64,000 bases of DNA, taken from positions 947,501 to 1,011,500 of the forward strand of contig JACVVK020000093.1 of assembly GCA_018292915.2 (NCBI GenBank), in the 5' to 3' direction. Below are positions 1 through 12,888 of this stretch, in pieces. The position numbers were made by a program, and so were the translations under genes. How positions within the stretch are numbered: the first letter of the stretch is position 1; every line of letters starts with the position of its first letter. Source of the DNA: Batillaria attramentaria (taxonomy: Eukaryota; Mollusca; Gastropoda; Batillariidae). The notes below the pieces were generated by a model, which was not told where the DNA came from, made no database searches, and saw only the letters and a program-made list of their open reading frames with translations.

Positions 1-27
1 ACTGAAAGGAATGGAAGTGGAGAGGCT

Positions 28-30
<3 letters not shown>

Positions 31-86
<56 letters not shown>

Positions 87-92
87 TGAGTG

Positions 93-124
<32 letters not shown>

Positions 125-175
125 TGCGTGTGTGTGTGAGTGTGTGTGTGTGTGTGCGTGTGTTTCCAGTGCGTG
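31..175. repeat. (TG)n / (CGTG)n microsatellite
   Basis: Runs of TG alternate with runs of CGTG. Open frames here (His-Thr or Cys-Val repeats) are products of the simple repeat and are not genes. Confidence 0.95.
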
Positions 176-475
176 TGTTTCACACGGTTTAAGGACGGGA
201 GAGGATTCCAGGCTAATAGGTTCCAACGATGCAATTTGCAGCCCACCTCGACAGTTACTGCGAAAGGCTATGTCACTAGTACCTGTATATGCTGGTATAC
301 TGCGCTGTTTACGATTGGAAGTCTGCTCCTCGAATTTGCCGTCTGATTACGGAGCTTGCATTATTTAAATCATGTGGGCAGAATGAGCTTCGATCTATCA
401 ATCGACTTGAGTTTTCAAGTGCTTAGAGGGCAGGGGAAATCTGCTGCCCGCTGAAATTTTAACCCTTTCAATTCA
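176..475. other. unassigned unique sequence
   Basis: I see no repeat seen elsewhere in the window, no gene and no RNA in this stretch. Confidence 0.5.
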
Positions 476-477
476 CT

Positions 478-560
478 TTCAATTCAATTCAAATTACTTT
501 GTTAATCCCAGAAGGGAAATTATAGGCCACCATAAAAAATGATAAAAATATGACATATGA
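478..560. repeat. short retroposon-tail-like repeat
   Basis: The segment has AATTCAATTC repeats followed by TTTGTTAATCCC and GGGAAATTA. The same layout recurs at 22145-22206 (CAAT repeats, TTTATTAATCCC, GGGAAATTA). This looks like a 3' tail fragment of a retroposon; the class is not determined. Confidence 0.5.
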
Positions 561-676
561 ATAACAAATAAAACTTGCACTAACAGAAGCGTCTGTCACG
601 CACACAAGTAAATCTAATTTCGCACACCGTACAAGTCCAAAGCACTGACGCTTTTAAAATATAAAACCGCGAGATT

Positions 677-801
677 ATTGCCTGCATGAGTTGTCCCCCG
701 TGTATACACAGACCCGCAGCGTGTAATGCATGCATAACTTTGTGCTCTGCCACGAAAAATGCGTGCTTGTTGCGGCAAGGGAGACAACTCATGCAGGCAA
801 T
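677..801. mobile_element. MITE-D copy 1 (foldback, ~125 bp)
   Basis: The left end ATTGCCTGCATGAGTTGTC is repeated in inverse at the right end (GACAACTCATGCAGGCAAT). The two ends form terminal inverted repeats of over 20 bp around a ~75-bp core. A second copy lies at 4492-4633. There is no ORF, so it would be non-autonomous. Confidence 0.75.
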
Positions 802-978
802 TATCTCGAAACAGGCTAAGAATGTACTGTGCTGGTGAATGCGACAGTTTTCACCGCTTCTGTGCACGCTGTGAATTAACACGGGGACCTCAAAGTTGTT
901 CGCAGCTGTCCACTTTCCTTGTCACCGAGGGTTTTTTCTTTTCTTTTCTTACTTAGGTATCACTTAGCTCGGCTCGGT

Positions 979-1144
979 GGGTGGGTGGGTGTTTGGGGGT
1001 TTAACTTTTCCACCACATAGGGTGATATCAAAGACGGGGCAACGATGAAAAAGTCAGCACAAATATTTGGCCCCAGCCGGAATTGAACTCACGACTCGAG
1101 CATTAGAAGTCCAACGCTCTACCATTCGACCACCCCGGCTCCCC
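979..1144 (-). mobile_element. SINE-1 copy, full length, with exact target duplication
   Basis: On the minus strand the order is a tRNA-like head, a body with the GATATCACCC motif, GTTAAAC and a CCCA-type tail. The 12-bp sequence GCTCGGCTCGGT flanks it exactly at 967-978 and 1145-1156, which is a target-site duplication. Confidence 0.85.
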
Positions 1145-1470
1145 GCTCGGCTCGGTCTCGGTTAGCCCGACTTGGCCGTCGTCGCAGGGGCCTAGAGTTA
1201 TCGACGGACCCGGAACTCGGCATCAGTTGCCAAAACTGATTAGCGCGTCCAATACCATTTTTTTCATTACTGTACAGTAGTCCGTTAGGTTCTTCCCGCT
1301 TAGCAAAAGTAGATGACTGACGTACTTTCTTCTGTGATTGACTCGGGAAGTGTGAATGAACGGCGACCAGTGACTGAGAACCACGTCACTCTCTCCCTTG
1401 ACCAATCAAAACTGTGGGGTCGGTCGGAGAAGGCACTGTTACCATTTTCTCATGTAGCTCCTCTGACACT

Positions 1471-1815
1471 AACGTTCTGTGCACCCCCTCAGTAAGAACT
1501 AAAACATATGGTCAGAGATCCTTTTCCTTTCAGGCTGCAGCTCTTTGGAACCAACTTCCTAAATCACTTAGACACACAGAGTCCAGTGCCAGCTTCAAAC
1601 GCTGCCTCAAAACCCACCTATTTAAAACCGATTACTGATTTACTCTGCCCTTCCACACCGTGTCAGCCTACTTGTGAGATGTTTAACTTTGAATGTTCCC
1701 TGTGAGTCTGTGTGTATGAAAGTGGTGTATGTAGTCATGATGTACGGCGCTTAGAGCCTGTTTCATTTCATGTATAGGCGCCTTATAAGTCGTCATTATT
1801 ATTATTATTCTTGCG
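1471..1815 (+). mobile_element. LINE 3' end, 5'-truncated (RT C-terminus and tail)
   Basis: An open frame from about 1471 to 1638 reads like the C-terminal tail of a jockey/CR1/L2-group LINE ORF2. It contains RTKTYGQRSFSF, then ALWNQLPKSLR, then SFKRCLKTHLF before a stop. This is followed by ~100 bp of 3' UTR with GGCGCTTAGAGC and GGCGCCTTATAA, and then an (ATT)n tail. The reverse-transcriptase core is absent, as expected for 5' truncation. The clade cannot be fixed from this piece. Confidence 0.75.
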
Positions 1816-1959
1816 AATCGACAGAACCGCACAGTTGTCTCCCTGAAACCTCGACTACACAGAAGACGGTCTTCTCTGTCAGTGCTTTTGGCGCGACATT
1901 GGTTGGGGAAATTCGCTGGCAGAGTCAGATTCTGGACACGTCTGGGTTTCCCGACTGTC

Positions 1960-2220
1960 TCTGTCTCGACTGTGGCGTAAGGACACAGATTGACCGTGGG
2001 GTCATGTTTCGTATTTGTTTGGGGTACCCTGTTAGGCGAGTGTGCTAATCTGTAATGATGAAAAAGCGTGATTTTCGTGATTTTTTTGTCTTATGTGGGT
2101 CAAGGTGCATGCCAGGCGGCCACAAAAAGAGGCAAGCTGCCAGTGTCGTGCCCAGGGTCTAAGCAGCTTGAGGCTAAAAGTGCCCCAGGTCTAAGCAGCT
2201 TGAGGCTGGACGTACCCAGC
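1960..2220 (+). repeat. repeat R4 copy 1 plus 31-bp tandem duplication
   Basis: The segment around GTCAAGGTGCATG and GAGGCAAGCTGCCAGTG recurs in inverse orientation at 50240-50435. At 2158-2215 the phrase TCTAAGCAGCTTGAGGCT occurs twice, about 31 bp apart. No coding content is evident. Confidence 0.65.
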
Positions 2221-2224
2221 ATAT

Positions 2225-2395
2225 TACACCGGGATCGCCAAGCTGGTAGATCGTTGGACTTTTAATGCTCGGGTCCCAAGTTCGATTCCCGGCTTGGGCC
2301 AAATACTTTGTGCTGGCATTTTCCCTCGTTGCCCCGTGTTTGATATCACCTGCATTTGGTGAAATAAAAAAAACGTCCACCAAATAATTCAACCA
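2225..2395 (+). mobile_element. SINE-1 copy, diverged
   Basis: The head (GGTAGATCGTTGGACTTTTAATGC), B-box (AGTTCGATTCCC) and body (TTTGATATCACC, GGTGAAAT) match SINE-1 with several changes. The CCCA tail is degraded. Confidence 0.75.
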
Positions 2396-2445
2396 ATTCC
2401 TCAGTGTTAGATATACAGAACAAGATGGCCACTGACCAGCCCAAT

Positions 2446-4229
<1,784 letters not shown>

Positions 4230-4491
4230 AAAAACGGGGGGAAGGCAGGTGGCCTGCGATAAGTCTACGTGCTGCACGTGCTCTAAGTTTTTGAGTTTTT
4301 CTTGGCCGGTGTGTTACAGACCCATTTGGCCCAGATGGTGTGTTTCTTGCTCGAATCGTTTTACCCTGCAGACACACGGGGGTGTAAGTCAAAATGGACG
4401 CGTGTGTTTCGGGTGCTACTCCGCCTCAAACATTTCGACAATGATTGCTCTCATGTAGAGCCACGTTTGAAATATGCCCGTTTCATAGATT

Positions 4492-4633
4492 ATTGCCTGC
4501 ATGAGTTGTCTCCCTTGCCGCATTTTTCGCGGCAGAGCACAAAGTTGCCACGAAAAATTCATCCATGCTGCGGTTGTGTGTGTATGCGCGCGCGGGGGGG
4601 GGGGGGGGGGGGAGGACAACTCATGCAGGCAAT
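4492..4633. mobile_element. MITE-D copy 2 with poly-G in the loop
   Basis: Ends ATTGCCTGCATGAGTTGTC and GACAACTCATGCAGGCAAT match copy 1 at 677-801. An uninterrupted G tract of about 20 bases (4591-4612) lies just inside the right arm. Confidence 0.75.
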
Positions 4634-4655
4634 AGTGATTCGTTGTCTCGGCTCA

Positions 4656-4826
4656 GGAGCCAGGGATGGCCGAATGGTATTGCGTTGGACTTCCAGTTCT
4701 CGGGTCCAGTTCTTATCCCCTCTGGGGTCAAATGTTTGTGCTGGCTTTTTCATCGTTGCCCCGTCTTTGATATCACCCGTATGTGGTGGAAAAGGACGTT
4801 AAACCCCCAAACACCCACCCACGCAC
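4656..4826 (+). mobile_element. SINE-1 copy, full length
   Basis: The head has GGATGGCCGAATGGT and GCGTTGGACTTCCAG, and the body has TTTGATATCACCC and AAAGGACGTTAAAC. The tail is CACCCACCCACG. Flanks TTGTCTCGGCTCA and TTGTTTCGGGTCA may be a 13-bp target duplication with two mismatches. Confidence 0.85.
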
Positions 4827-4892
4827 CCTTGTTTCGGGTCATTACAGAGGGTAGACGTCGTGATACCCCGATGGTGCAGAGTTGGAAAGGGT

Positions 4893-4968
4893 GGATAGGT
4901 GGGTGTTTGGAGGTTTAACGTCCTTTTCCATCACATAGGGTGATATCAAGGACGGGGCAACGATGGAG
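4893..4968 (-). mobile_element. SINE-1 fragment (3' half)
   Basis: Minus-strand SINE-1 tail and body only (GGTTTAACGTCC, GGGTGATATCAA, GGGGCAACGATGG). It lies tail-to-tail with the copy at 4656. Confidence 0.75.
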
Positions 4969-5267
4969 TTGGAAGGGGAGTAGCACGGGAGACACCCGCG
5001 TCCAGTTTGACTGCACCCTAGGGCCCTGTGCGTCTGGTCCAGATGTTACGCTTCTTACAGACATTACGCAGATCGGCCCAGGTGATGTGTTTCTTGCTCA
5101 AGTCTTGCAGCATTACGACATGCGCCCTTGCTTCCTTTGCACTTTTATACGGACGTATGACATTTTCGTAACGGCTCTCCGTCCTACAGCCTTCAGATAA
5201 CAAAGGACATGCTGAAGTCATTTCGTTTGGAAATACTTTGGGGGCTACATGGGAGGAATCACGTAGG

Positions 5268-5480
5268 TTTTCCTCTCTCTCTCTCTCTCTCTGCTTTCTG
5301 GTCGGTTTGGGCATGTTCCATGTTTCTCAGGTTCATGAGGAAAGTTCATTTGTAGAACAGAACAGAACAGCACACGAAACTAGGAAATGACTGTGCGCAA
5401 GGGAAACTAACGGAGTCAAACAACAAACAACAAGAATTACGATTATCAACAGCAACAGCAATAACAACAACAGGAACAAC
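5268..5480. repeat. (CT)n and ACA-rich simple sequence
   Basis: A (CT)n run at about 5270-5292 is followed, near 5420-5495, by AACAACAACA-rich sequence. No gene is seen between 4970 and 5690. Confidence 0.7.
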
Positions 5481-5689
5481 AACAACACCAACAAGCATTA
5501 AAATGCCACGTCGAGGCGGTGGCAAAAGCCACTGCCCTGACATTTTCCATTCCTAGCGGCTCTCCTAACCCATAGATCGGCATTCGTTCCATGTGGGAGA
5601 CGGGAAGCAACTCGTCACGCCTTATGCTGAGCTTAGTTGCCTCAGAGCTTCGTTGCCTCCATTCAGCGGCCCTACCTACCTTTGCACTT

Positions 5690-5825
5690 CGTGGGCAGGG
5701 GCTCGTGAGTTCGATACCTGGCTGCGGCCAGAGATGTCTGCTGGCTTTTCCCTCTTGCCCGGCCCGTCTTTGATATCACCCTTGTGTGGTGAAAACCTGA
5801 AAGACGTTCAAACCTCAACCAGCCA
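5690..5825 (+). mobile_element. SINE-1 fragment, diverged
   Basis: B-box-like GAGTTCGATACC, then GATATCACCC and GGTGAAAACC identify a decayed SINE-1 lacking its 5' half. Confidence 0.6.
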
Positions 5826-5845
5826 ATTTACCCCCCTCCCCCCCG

Positions 5846-5878
<33 letters not shown>

Positions 5879-5928
5879 ACACATCCCTCTATGTCTCTGT
5901 CTGTCTGCCTCTCTCTCTCTCTCTCTTG

Positions 5929-6098
5929 CCGGGGTGGCCGAATGGTAGAGCGTTGGACTTCCAAATGCTCGGGTCGTGAGTTCGAATCCCGGCTGGGGCC
6001 AAATATTTGTGCTGGCTTTTTTCATCGTTGCCCCGTCTTTGATATCACCCTTACGTTGTGGAAAAGGACGTTAAACTCCCAAATACCCACCCCCACCC
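5929..6098 (+). mobile_element. SINE-1 copy inside a (CT)n tract
   Basis: This is a complete SINE-1 (GCCGGGGTGGCCGAATGGT head, GATATCACCC body, CACCCCCACC tail). (CT)n lies directly on its left and CT-rich sequence on its right. Confidence 0.9.
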
Positions 6099-6182
6099 CC
6101 TGCCTCTCTCTATCTTTTTCAGTCTGTCTGTCTCTCTGTCTCACAGTGTCAGTCTGCCTCTCTGTCTGTCTGTCTGTCTCTG

Positions 6183-6183
<1 letters not shown>

Positions 6184-6252
<69 letters not shown>

Positions 6253-6265
6253 CCCCCCCCGCCCC
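6184..6265. repeat. (TG)n microsatellite ending in poly-C
   Basis: About 65 bp of uninterrupted TG is followed by ten C. Confidence 0.95.
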
Positions 6266-6409
6266 TTCTTTTGATGTTGTCTTTTTATATACCCTTTAAC
6301 GAATAGCAGAATAGCAGGACAGCTTGTAAGACAGGCAGCAATGCCTAAATGCGCCATCCTGAATAAAAAAACAAAAACAAACCAAAACAACCAACAACAA
6401 CAAAAACCG

Positions 6410-6680
6410 TTTCATCATCATCATCATCATCATCATCTCCTCTCTCTCTCTCTCTCTCTCCCCTTTGATCTTGATTTCGATTACACAAACAACAGAACGT
6501 AACTCCAGAGATCAGACGTAAAAGAACCTTGTGTGAGGCAAAAACAAACAGAAGGTCAGGAGGAACGGTGTTCCCAACGTTGAATCAGCTGCCGGCCAAA
6601 CACGTGGTTTTGCTGTAACAAGCCGGCTTAACTTCCCAACGAGAATCCTCTCTCTCTCTCTCTCTCTCTCCCTCCCTCCC
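6410..6680. repeat. (TCA)n and (CT)n tracts
   Basis: (TCA)n occurs at about 6412-6436 and (CT)n at about 6437-6460 and 6648-6671. The sequence between them shows no gene. Confidence 0.8.
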
Positions 6681-6744
6681 GGTCGCCGAGCACTTATGGC
6701 GTAGGTCACAAGAACTTCGGGCCGAACGTCTTGGTTAAAGGTCT

Positions 6745-7014
6745 GGGCCCGCATGTAAAAGTCGAGGTGAAGGATTTTAGCCCCGGGTTAGAGTCTAACC
6801 TCGAACTAAACTAGCTCTAGGGTAATTTGTTTTTTTTTAATCAGGAAGCGGGTCCATTCCACCATGGTGCCTATGCCGTTATGGAAGGATTTTTTGTCTT
6901 TCTTTCATCGCTTCCTTTTTTTAATTTAATTTTGTTCTTGGGTTTCTTTTGTCCTAGTCTGGGTTAGGCCCGTAGCCGTGGGTTAAACCAACTTCGAGTT
7001 TTACATACTGGCCC
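6745..7014 (+). mobile_element. MITE-A copy 1 (270 bp)
   Basis: It starts GGGCCCGCATGTAAAAGTCG and ends with the inverse (CGAGTTTTACATACTGGCCC). Inside are AGCCCCGGGTTAGAGTCTAA, an A/T-rich centre and TGGGTTAGGCCCGTAGCC. Four more copies are in the window. It has no ORF. Confidence 0.8.
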
Positions 7015-7315
7015 TGGTCTTATAAGGGTCTCCGTGCAACTGTGACAGAGTTGACCGTGCATTTTGCACTGGGGAGCCGAGGTACCCGAATGGTAGAGCT
7101 TTGGACTCTCAATGTTCGGGTCGTGAGTTCGATTCCAGGCTGGGGCCAGATATTTGTGTCGGCCTTTTTTCTCGTTGCCCCACTCTTTGATATCACCCAC
7201 ACGTGGTGGAAACGACCGTTAAAGTCCCTCACACCCACCCACACCCACCCGCATTTCGCACAGTTGTAGAGGTCTTAAAAACACGCTGTTTGCGGCTTTT
7301 TGTTGAGACTGCAGA
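7015..7315 (+). mobile_element. MITE-C right-arm fragment split by a SINE-1
   Basis: TATAAGGGTC and CTGTGACAGAGTTGACCGTGC, and after the SINE TTTTTGTTGAGACTGCAGACC, match the right arm of MITE-C at 49415-49530. The SINE-1 at 7070-7250 interrupts it. Confidence 0.65.
7070..7250 (+). mobile_element. SINE-1 copy with target duplication
   Basis: This is a full SINE-1. Flanks GCATTTTGCAC (7059-7069) and GCATTTCGCAC (7251-7261) form an 11-bp target duplication with one mismatch. Confidence 0.88.
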
Positions 7316-7319
7316 CCTT

Positions 7320-7920
7320 TAAGATCTGTATCTCAATACCGAACACGTTTGTCAGACACACAACAACGCTGTGGGAAAGTTTTCATGGAATGCGCTTGAT
7401 CCGGCCGTGCATCAGAATCAGGCATTTGGAGAATTAATTAAATTCTTACGGCAGATTTCATTGTTCAGTTCAGACCTGGAAGAGTCCTATACTGACGTGG
7501 TTTTTGCATGGTTTTGAAATTGCAGCTTTTGAGAAGCAAGGGATTTTAATAACTTAAAGTACGTGAGTTCTCCCTAAGCCCCCCCCCCCCCCCCCTCCTA
7601 CCCCCCTCACCCCCCTCCCCCCATCCCCCGTCATAGCTCCTCAGGAAAACAGGACCATTTTCGATCTCACGCAGCAGGGAAATCTGATAATATGTTTTCC
7701 TCCGCATGGCAGAGCTTCGTGAACGAGTGAACGGTTCCTGTCCCGTCGTTGATGGGTTATGCCACACTGTAAATTATGACATCAGCTGCAAATCACACGG
7801 CAAAGAAAGGAGCAGATGAAATTTGTCGTTTATCAAGCAGTTTTGTGGGATTGGAAGGCTTGGTGTTTCTCTGTTTGTCTGATTTTGTCTGTAACTGTCT
7901 CCGTCCGTCCGTCCATTCGT
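7320..7920. other. unassigned sequence with a C-rich tract
   Basis: Apart from a C-rich tract at about 7579-7630 I see no repeat family and no gene. Confidence 0.5.
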
Positions 7921-7921
7921 C

Positions 7922-7925
7922 CGTG

Positions 7926-7987
<62 letters not shown>

Positions 7988-8071
7988 GGCGGGCGTACGT
8001 GTGTGTAAGTGGCTGTCTATGGCTCTCTGATTTTTTTCTGATTTCGTCTGTCTGTCTGTCTGTCTGTCACC

Positions 8072-8126
<55 letters not shown>

Positions 8127-8130
8127 TGTC

Positions 8131-8192
<62 letters not shown>
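7922..8192. repeat. compound microsatellite TG / GTGC / TGTC / CT
   Basis: The order is (TG)n, (CGTG)n, a ~35-bp spacer, (GTCT)n, (TG)n, (TGTC)n and (CT)n. The open frames over it on both strands are simple-repeat artefacts. Confidence 0.95.
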
Positions 8193-8196
<4 letters not shown>

Positions 8197-8810
8197 TGCC
8201 CTCTGCCCGCCGGTCTGTCGGTCACAGTCTGTCTCTCTGTCTGTTTGTCTCGCTCTTTTCTCAATTCCACAAGATAATATATACGACACTATGGCGCTTG
8301 TTTCTTCTTTTTTTGCGTTTTCATTTCTTTCTTTCCGTCTGATATACCATCTTTTTCTATCCACTGTTCATATTTTTCTACTCACACTGAGCTCATTTCG
8401 ATCTCTGAACCTATCCTGATGGTGTTGCCGTAGAAACAACAGCACTAATTGTTTCAGTCTGGGATGCACCAGCCTAGAGTCTGCCTTCCGAAAGTTTGTC
8501 TTAGTGGAAACTTGGCCAAAACAAACTCCCACCGAGAGTAAAATCCGACAGCTGATATCTCGGAAGAAAAACATCCGTCCTGGTAGATAGTTTGTGCAGT
8601 GAATGCATCCGCTGCCAGGAATTCGATTGGAGGCGAGATCTGTCTTTGAGCAAACCTGCAAGCTTCAATGCAGCAGCTGCTATCAGGAAGGAAAACGAGT
8701 AAACTACGGGCGGAATGCGTGAATTGTCACTGATAGTTTTTTTTTTTTTTTTTTTTTTTTTTGACGATACAATTTGCAGTAGAAAGACGCGTGTGGGTTG
8801 ATCGACAGTC
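8193..8810. other. unassigned sequence
   Basis: No recognised repeat or gene is visible. A poly-T tract of about 24 bases lies at 8738-8762. Confidence 0.5.
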
Positions 8811-8812
8811 CC

Positions 8813-9097
8813 GGGCCCGTATGTAAAAGTCGAGGTTAATTTAACCCACGGCTACGGGCCTAACCCAGACTGTCTAGGACAAAAGAAACCCAAAAGCAAA
8901 ATTAAATTTTAAACAAAGGAAGCGAAGAAAGGAAGAAAAAATCCTTCTATAACAGATTAGGCACCTTGCTGGAATGGGCCCGCTACTTGATTTAAAACAA
9001 AAAACAACAGAAAATTTAACCCTCGAGCTAGTTTAGTACGAGGTTAGATTCCAGCCCAGGGCTAAAAGCCTTAACCTCGACTATTACATACGGGCCC
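8813..9097 (-). mobile_element. MITE-A copy 2 (285 bp)
   Basis: Starts GGGCCCGTATGTAAAAGTCG and ends CATACGGGCCC, in the opposite orientation to copy 1. The internal CCACGGCTACGGGCC and GGCACCTTGCTGGAATGGGC blocks are conserved. Confidence 0.85.
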
Positions 9098-9135
9098 AGA
9101 TGTGTAGCTCATGCATTATTATGTGCGTGCATGCT

Positions 9136-9170
<35 letters not shown>
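9136..9170. repeat. (TG)n tract left of SINE-1
   Basis: Uninterrupted TG repeats run directly into the CCCA-type tail of the next SINE. Confidence 0.9.
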
Positions 9171-9177
<7 letters not shown>

Positions 9178-9336
9178 TTTGGGAGTTTAACGTCCTTTTC
9201 GACCACATAAGGGTGATCTCAAAGACGGGGCAACGAGAAAAAGCCAGCACAAATATTGGGCCCAAGCCGGGATTCGAACTCAGGACCCGAGCATTGAAGT
9301 TCCAACGCTCTACCATTCGGCCACCCCGGCTCCCCG
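9171..9336 (-). mobile_element. SINE-1 copy inside a (TG)n microsatellite
   Basis: This is a full minus-strand SINE-1 (GTTTAACGTCC body end, CGGGATTCGAACTC B-box complement, CCACCCCGGCTCCCC head). TG/CGTG repeats flank both sides. Confidence 0.9.
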
Positions 9337-9337
9337 T

Positions 9338-9345
9338 GTGCGTGC

Positions 9346-9424
<79 letters not shown>
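9338..9424. repeat. (CGTG)n (TG)n tract right of SINE-1
   Basis: About 85 bp of CGTG then TG repeats. Confidence 0.95.
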
Positions 9425-9429
9425 TCCGC

Positions 9430-10205
9430 GCGCGTGGCAGTGTTAATGTCTTACTGAGATTCAACAGGGAAATGCCAGACAACGGACCTCACTGACTCCT
9501 CCGTTATATGGTCTGAGAGGAAACATGTTACGCCGTGTAGAAAGTGATTAAACACCCGCACAGATTACTGGACCGCTCTTCCACATCTGCGTCATCAGTG
9601 TTTGCCCGCACTCAGTTCTCTCTCTCTTCATCCTTTCCGTCAGTCCGAAGTGTCTTGTCATTCTTCCCGTTTGTCTGGTCTTTTTCAGGCTTTATCTTTT
9701 GTCAGTCTAAAGTCTGGATTATCTGGCTGAGTCGGCGGCGTGGCAGAACATGTGCGCGATGGCTGTTGTATATCGGAAGCTATTAACTCAAATTGTGACG
9801 GAGATTGCCGCAGCATATCACTGTGCTGGCTGAACGAAAGTCGCCACTGATGGAACTGCAGTAAGCTGACCATTAGCGGATTGCTCATTCTAAAGCCTGC
9901 TCTTAATGCAGGCAGGGAGACCAAACACAGAGGTCGCTATGACATGAGTTTTATTACGGGAAAACAGTACAAATGGCAGAGCGGAGAGCGACAATTCCTG
10001 GACACGTGCAGTGACTCGCGGCAGGGCTGGCTGGCGACTGCCCAGTGAGGCGTAGCTCGCGGCTACTTATGCGCCCAGCGCGGGCCACAAAGAAAGCACT
10101 GCCCTCAAGCACAGCGGAAAGCAGAGCACATAGGCCAGCCGCAGCGAAATTTGTGTTTCTTAACACATAGAAAACGAGTCACAGTGGGCGTTATATGATA
10201 GCTAG
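9430..10205. other. unassigned sequence, one short repeat piece
   Basis: TAGCGGATTGCTCATTCTAA at 9875 resembles TAGCGGATTGTTCATTCTAA at the right end of repeat R3 (about 10579). Otherwise I see no gene or known repeat. Confidence 0.45.
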
Positions 10206-10212
10206 AAACTTC

Positions 10213-10600
10213 AAACAAAGTTTAACTGGGCCGCACAGCGCGCGAAACACACATGTGCACAACACAGTCGTTGCGCTCGGTGTGTCTACTAACTACACAA
10301 CTGAACACAGCTGTGCTCGGTGACAAACCGATCGAAGATGCACTGTCCGCCACTGACGTTTGCGCGCCGAGTGACGTAGTACAGCCAATCAGAATCTGTT
10401 GTGGAAACCACAGTCACAGTTTGGCGGCGGCTATTTGAAATCCAGGTTGCTGTGATGACACCATAGCGGCGGACCCCCCCCCCCCCCCCCCCCCCCGCCA
10501 AAATCACAACTGTGTCATAACTGTGGACAGCAGTGTGGCGCTCCGCACTAGTCCGCAGTGCCCAGTTAAGAGCCGGCTTTAGCGGATTGTTCATTCTAAA
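10213..10600. repeat. repeat R3 copy 1, TIR-like ends
   Basis: The left side has TTTAACTGGGCC and the right side GCCCAGTTAAGAGCC, a short inverted pair. Inside are GTCGTTGCGCTCGGTGTGTC and CAGAATCTGTTGTGGAAACC. A related copy is at 43912-44145. A poly-C tract (10476-10496) sits near the right end. It is probably a non-autonomous DNA element. Confidence 0.55.
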
Positions 10601-10668
10601 GAAAGGAAGAACATACACGCGCACAGCTCACGTATGGTAATACACGTCGTAAGGTGATTTTAGGCATG

Positions 10669-11026
10669 TTTAGTAGGATTACGTAAGGAAGACCTCGCGC
10701 TGAGCAGCGTAACCCATTTACATGTAAATAAGGCAGAGGCCGCAAGGGGCTAACGTGTTGCGATTATCTACTGGTACGACTAACGTGCCTAATTTACACG
10801 TAAATGGGTTACTCTCCTTACGAAGAGGGGAGCCGGGGTGGCCGAATGGTAGAGCGTTGGATTTCTAATGTTCGGGTCATGAGTGCGTATCCCGGCTGGG
10901 GCCAGATATTTGTGCTGGCTTTTTCATCGTTGCCCCGTCTTTGATATCACCCGTATGTGGTAGAAAAAGGGCGTTAAACCCCCAAACACCCACCCACCCT
11001 CTCCTCCCTACGAAGTCCTGCTGAAC
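10669..11026. mobile_element. MITE-B copy 1, split by SINE-1
   Basis: The left arm has TTTAGTAGGATTACGTAAGG and GCAGCGTAACCCATTTACA. The inverted right arm has CCTAATTTACACGTAAATGG, continuing after the SINE as TACGAAGTCCTGCTGAAC. The intact relative is at 50937-51137. Confidence 0.8.
10826..11003 (+). mobile_element. SINE-1 copy inserted into MITE-B
   Basis: Full SINE-1. CTCCTTACGAAG (10814-10825) and CTCCCTACGAAG (11004-11015) form a 12-bp target duplication with one mismatch. It lies in the right arm of the host MITE, so the SINE came second. Confidence 0.92.
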
Positions 11027-11381
11027 TTGATGTGCTTCTTGCGGAGATACCGCTACTCGCGACGTAGGGTTGGTTAACAAGTCGCTAAGTAACTCGTCAG
11101 TTATTATGTTGCGGCTCAGTTTGTCCACACGAGACCTGAGACCGTGACGACAGGTGGTATAGTCAGGCTCATTTCCCGATCTCTCTATCACCGCTGTGAA
11201 TTACAGAAGAGTCTTCACGAGTAATAAGGGATCACAAATAGTAATATGCCATGTCAGCGATGTCGCGGTCTGTTTACAGCGCTTCATCACGTACAGACAT
11301 ATACAGAGAGAGAGACAATGACAATGACAATGACAACTGTTTTATTCAGTGGAGGCTCAAGGCCCATGACTGAGGCCCAAG

Positions 11382-11382
<1 letters not shown>

Positions 11383-11433
<51 letters not shown>
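11383..11433. repeat. (GA)n microsatellite
   Basis: About 50 bp of uninterrupted GA. Confidence 0.95.
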
Positions 11434-11436
<3 letters not shown>

Positions 11437-11500
11437 ATCTTTATTTTTCAACGGTAGAAGTTTTGGCAGAAATACCATGTTCGAACTTGCCGTTGCTAAA
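11434..11500 (+). repeat. short repeat with TTTATTTTTCAACGGTAG
   Basis: It shares AATCTTTATTTTTCAACGGT and a later TGCCGTTGCT with the arm at 11515-11630. A diverged relative lies at about 30308-30460. It looks like a short retroposon tail usually found next to (GA)n. Confidence 0.55.
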
Positions 11501-11514
11501 CTAGAGAGAGAGAA

Positions 11515-12415
<901 letters not shown>

Positions 12416-12888
12416 AGTAATCGATCCAGGTCGGTACAGGTGCTCGGAACCTGTGAATGAGACTGCCCGCACTTATCCTCAGAGCCGACAGGAAACCAGC
12501 GGTGATCTTCATTACAGAACGGCATGATCGTGACTTCCCAATAGAAGCCACGCCGCCAGGAGGAGCGGCATTGGATACGCGACTCGAGAACGCACGTATG
12601 TTTAGAAGATTAGAATGGCAGGGGCGCCGGAACCGCGGAACCTTCCTGCTCTGTCCCTCATCCCACCCAACAGAGAACTGAGTTTAGCCGTTGCATGAAA
12701 TATCAAAACGACTTGGCAGAAAGTTGTCTGATAATCACTCCCCCCCCCCCCCCCCCCCCGCTTTTCACTTTCTTTGAGCAACGTCTTTCCTTTCAGTGGC
12801 TCCCTGGTTCGTAAAGGCTCCCCCCGCCCCTCTGAGATTCTGCCCCCCTCCCCCCACCATCTTCCGGCGCCCCTGAATGGGGTCGTGA
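12416..12888. other. unassigned sequence with poly-C
   Basis: Apart from a C tract at about 12738-12760 nothing is recognised. Confidence 0.45.

Noticed and set aside
5929..6010. tRNA gene (A- and B-box with cloverleaf-like start)
   Set aside because: The same head occurs in about 15 copies with a shared body and CCCA tail, so it is a SINE and not a tRNA gene.
9338..9424. Z-DNA-forming regulatory element
   Set aside because: Long TG tracts occur some twenty times in the window; nothing singles this one out.
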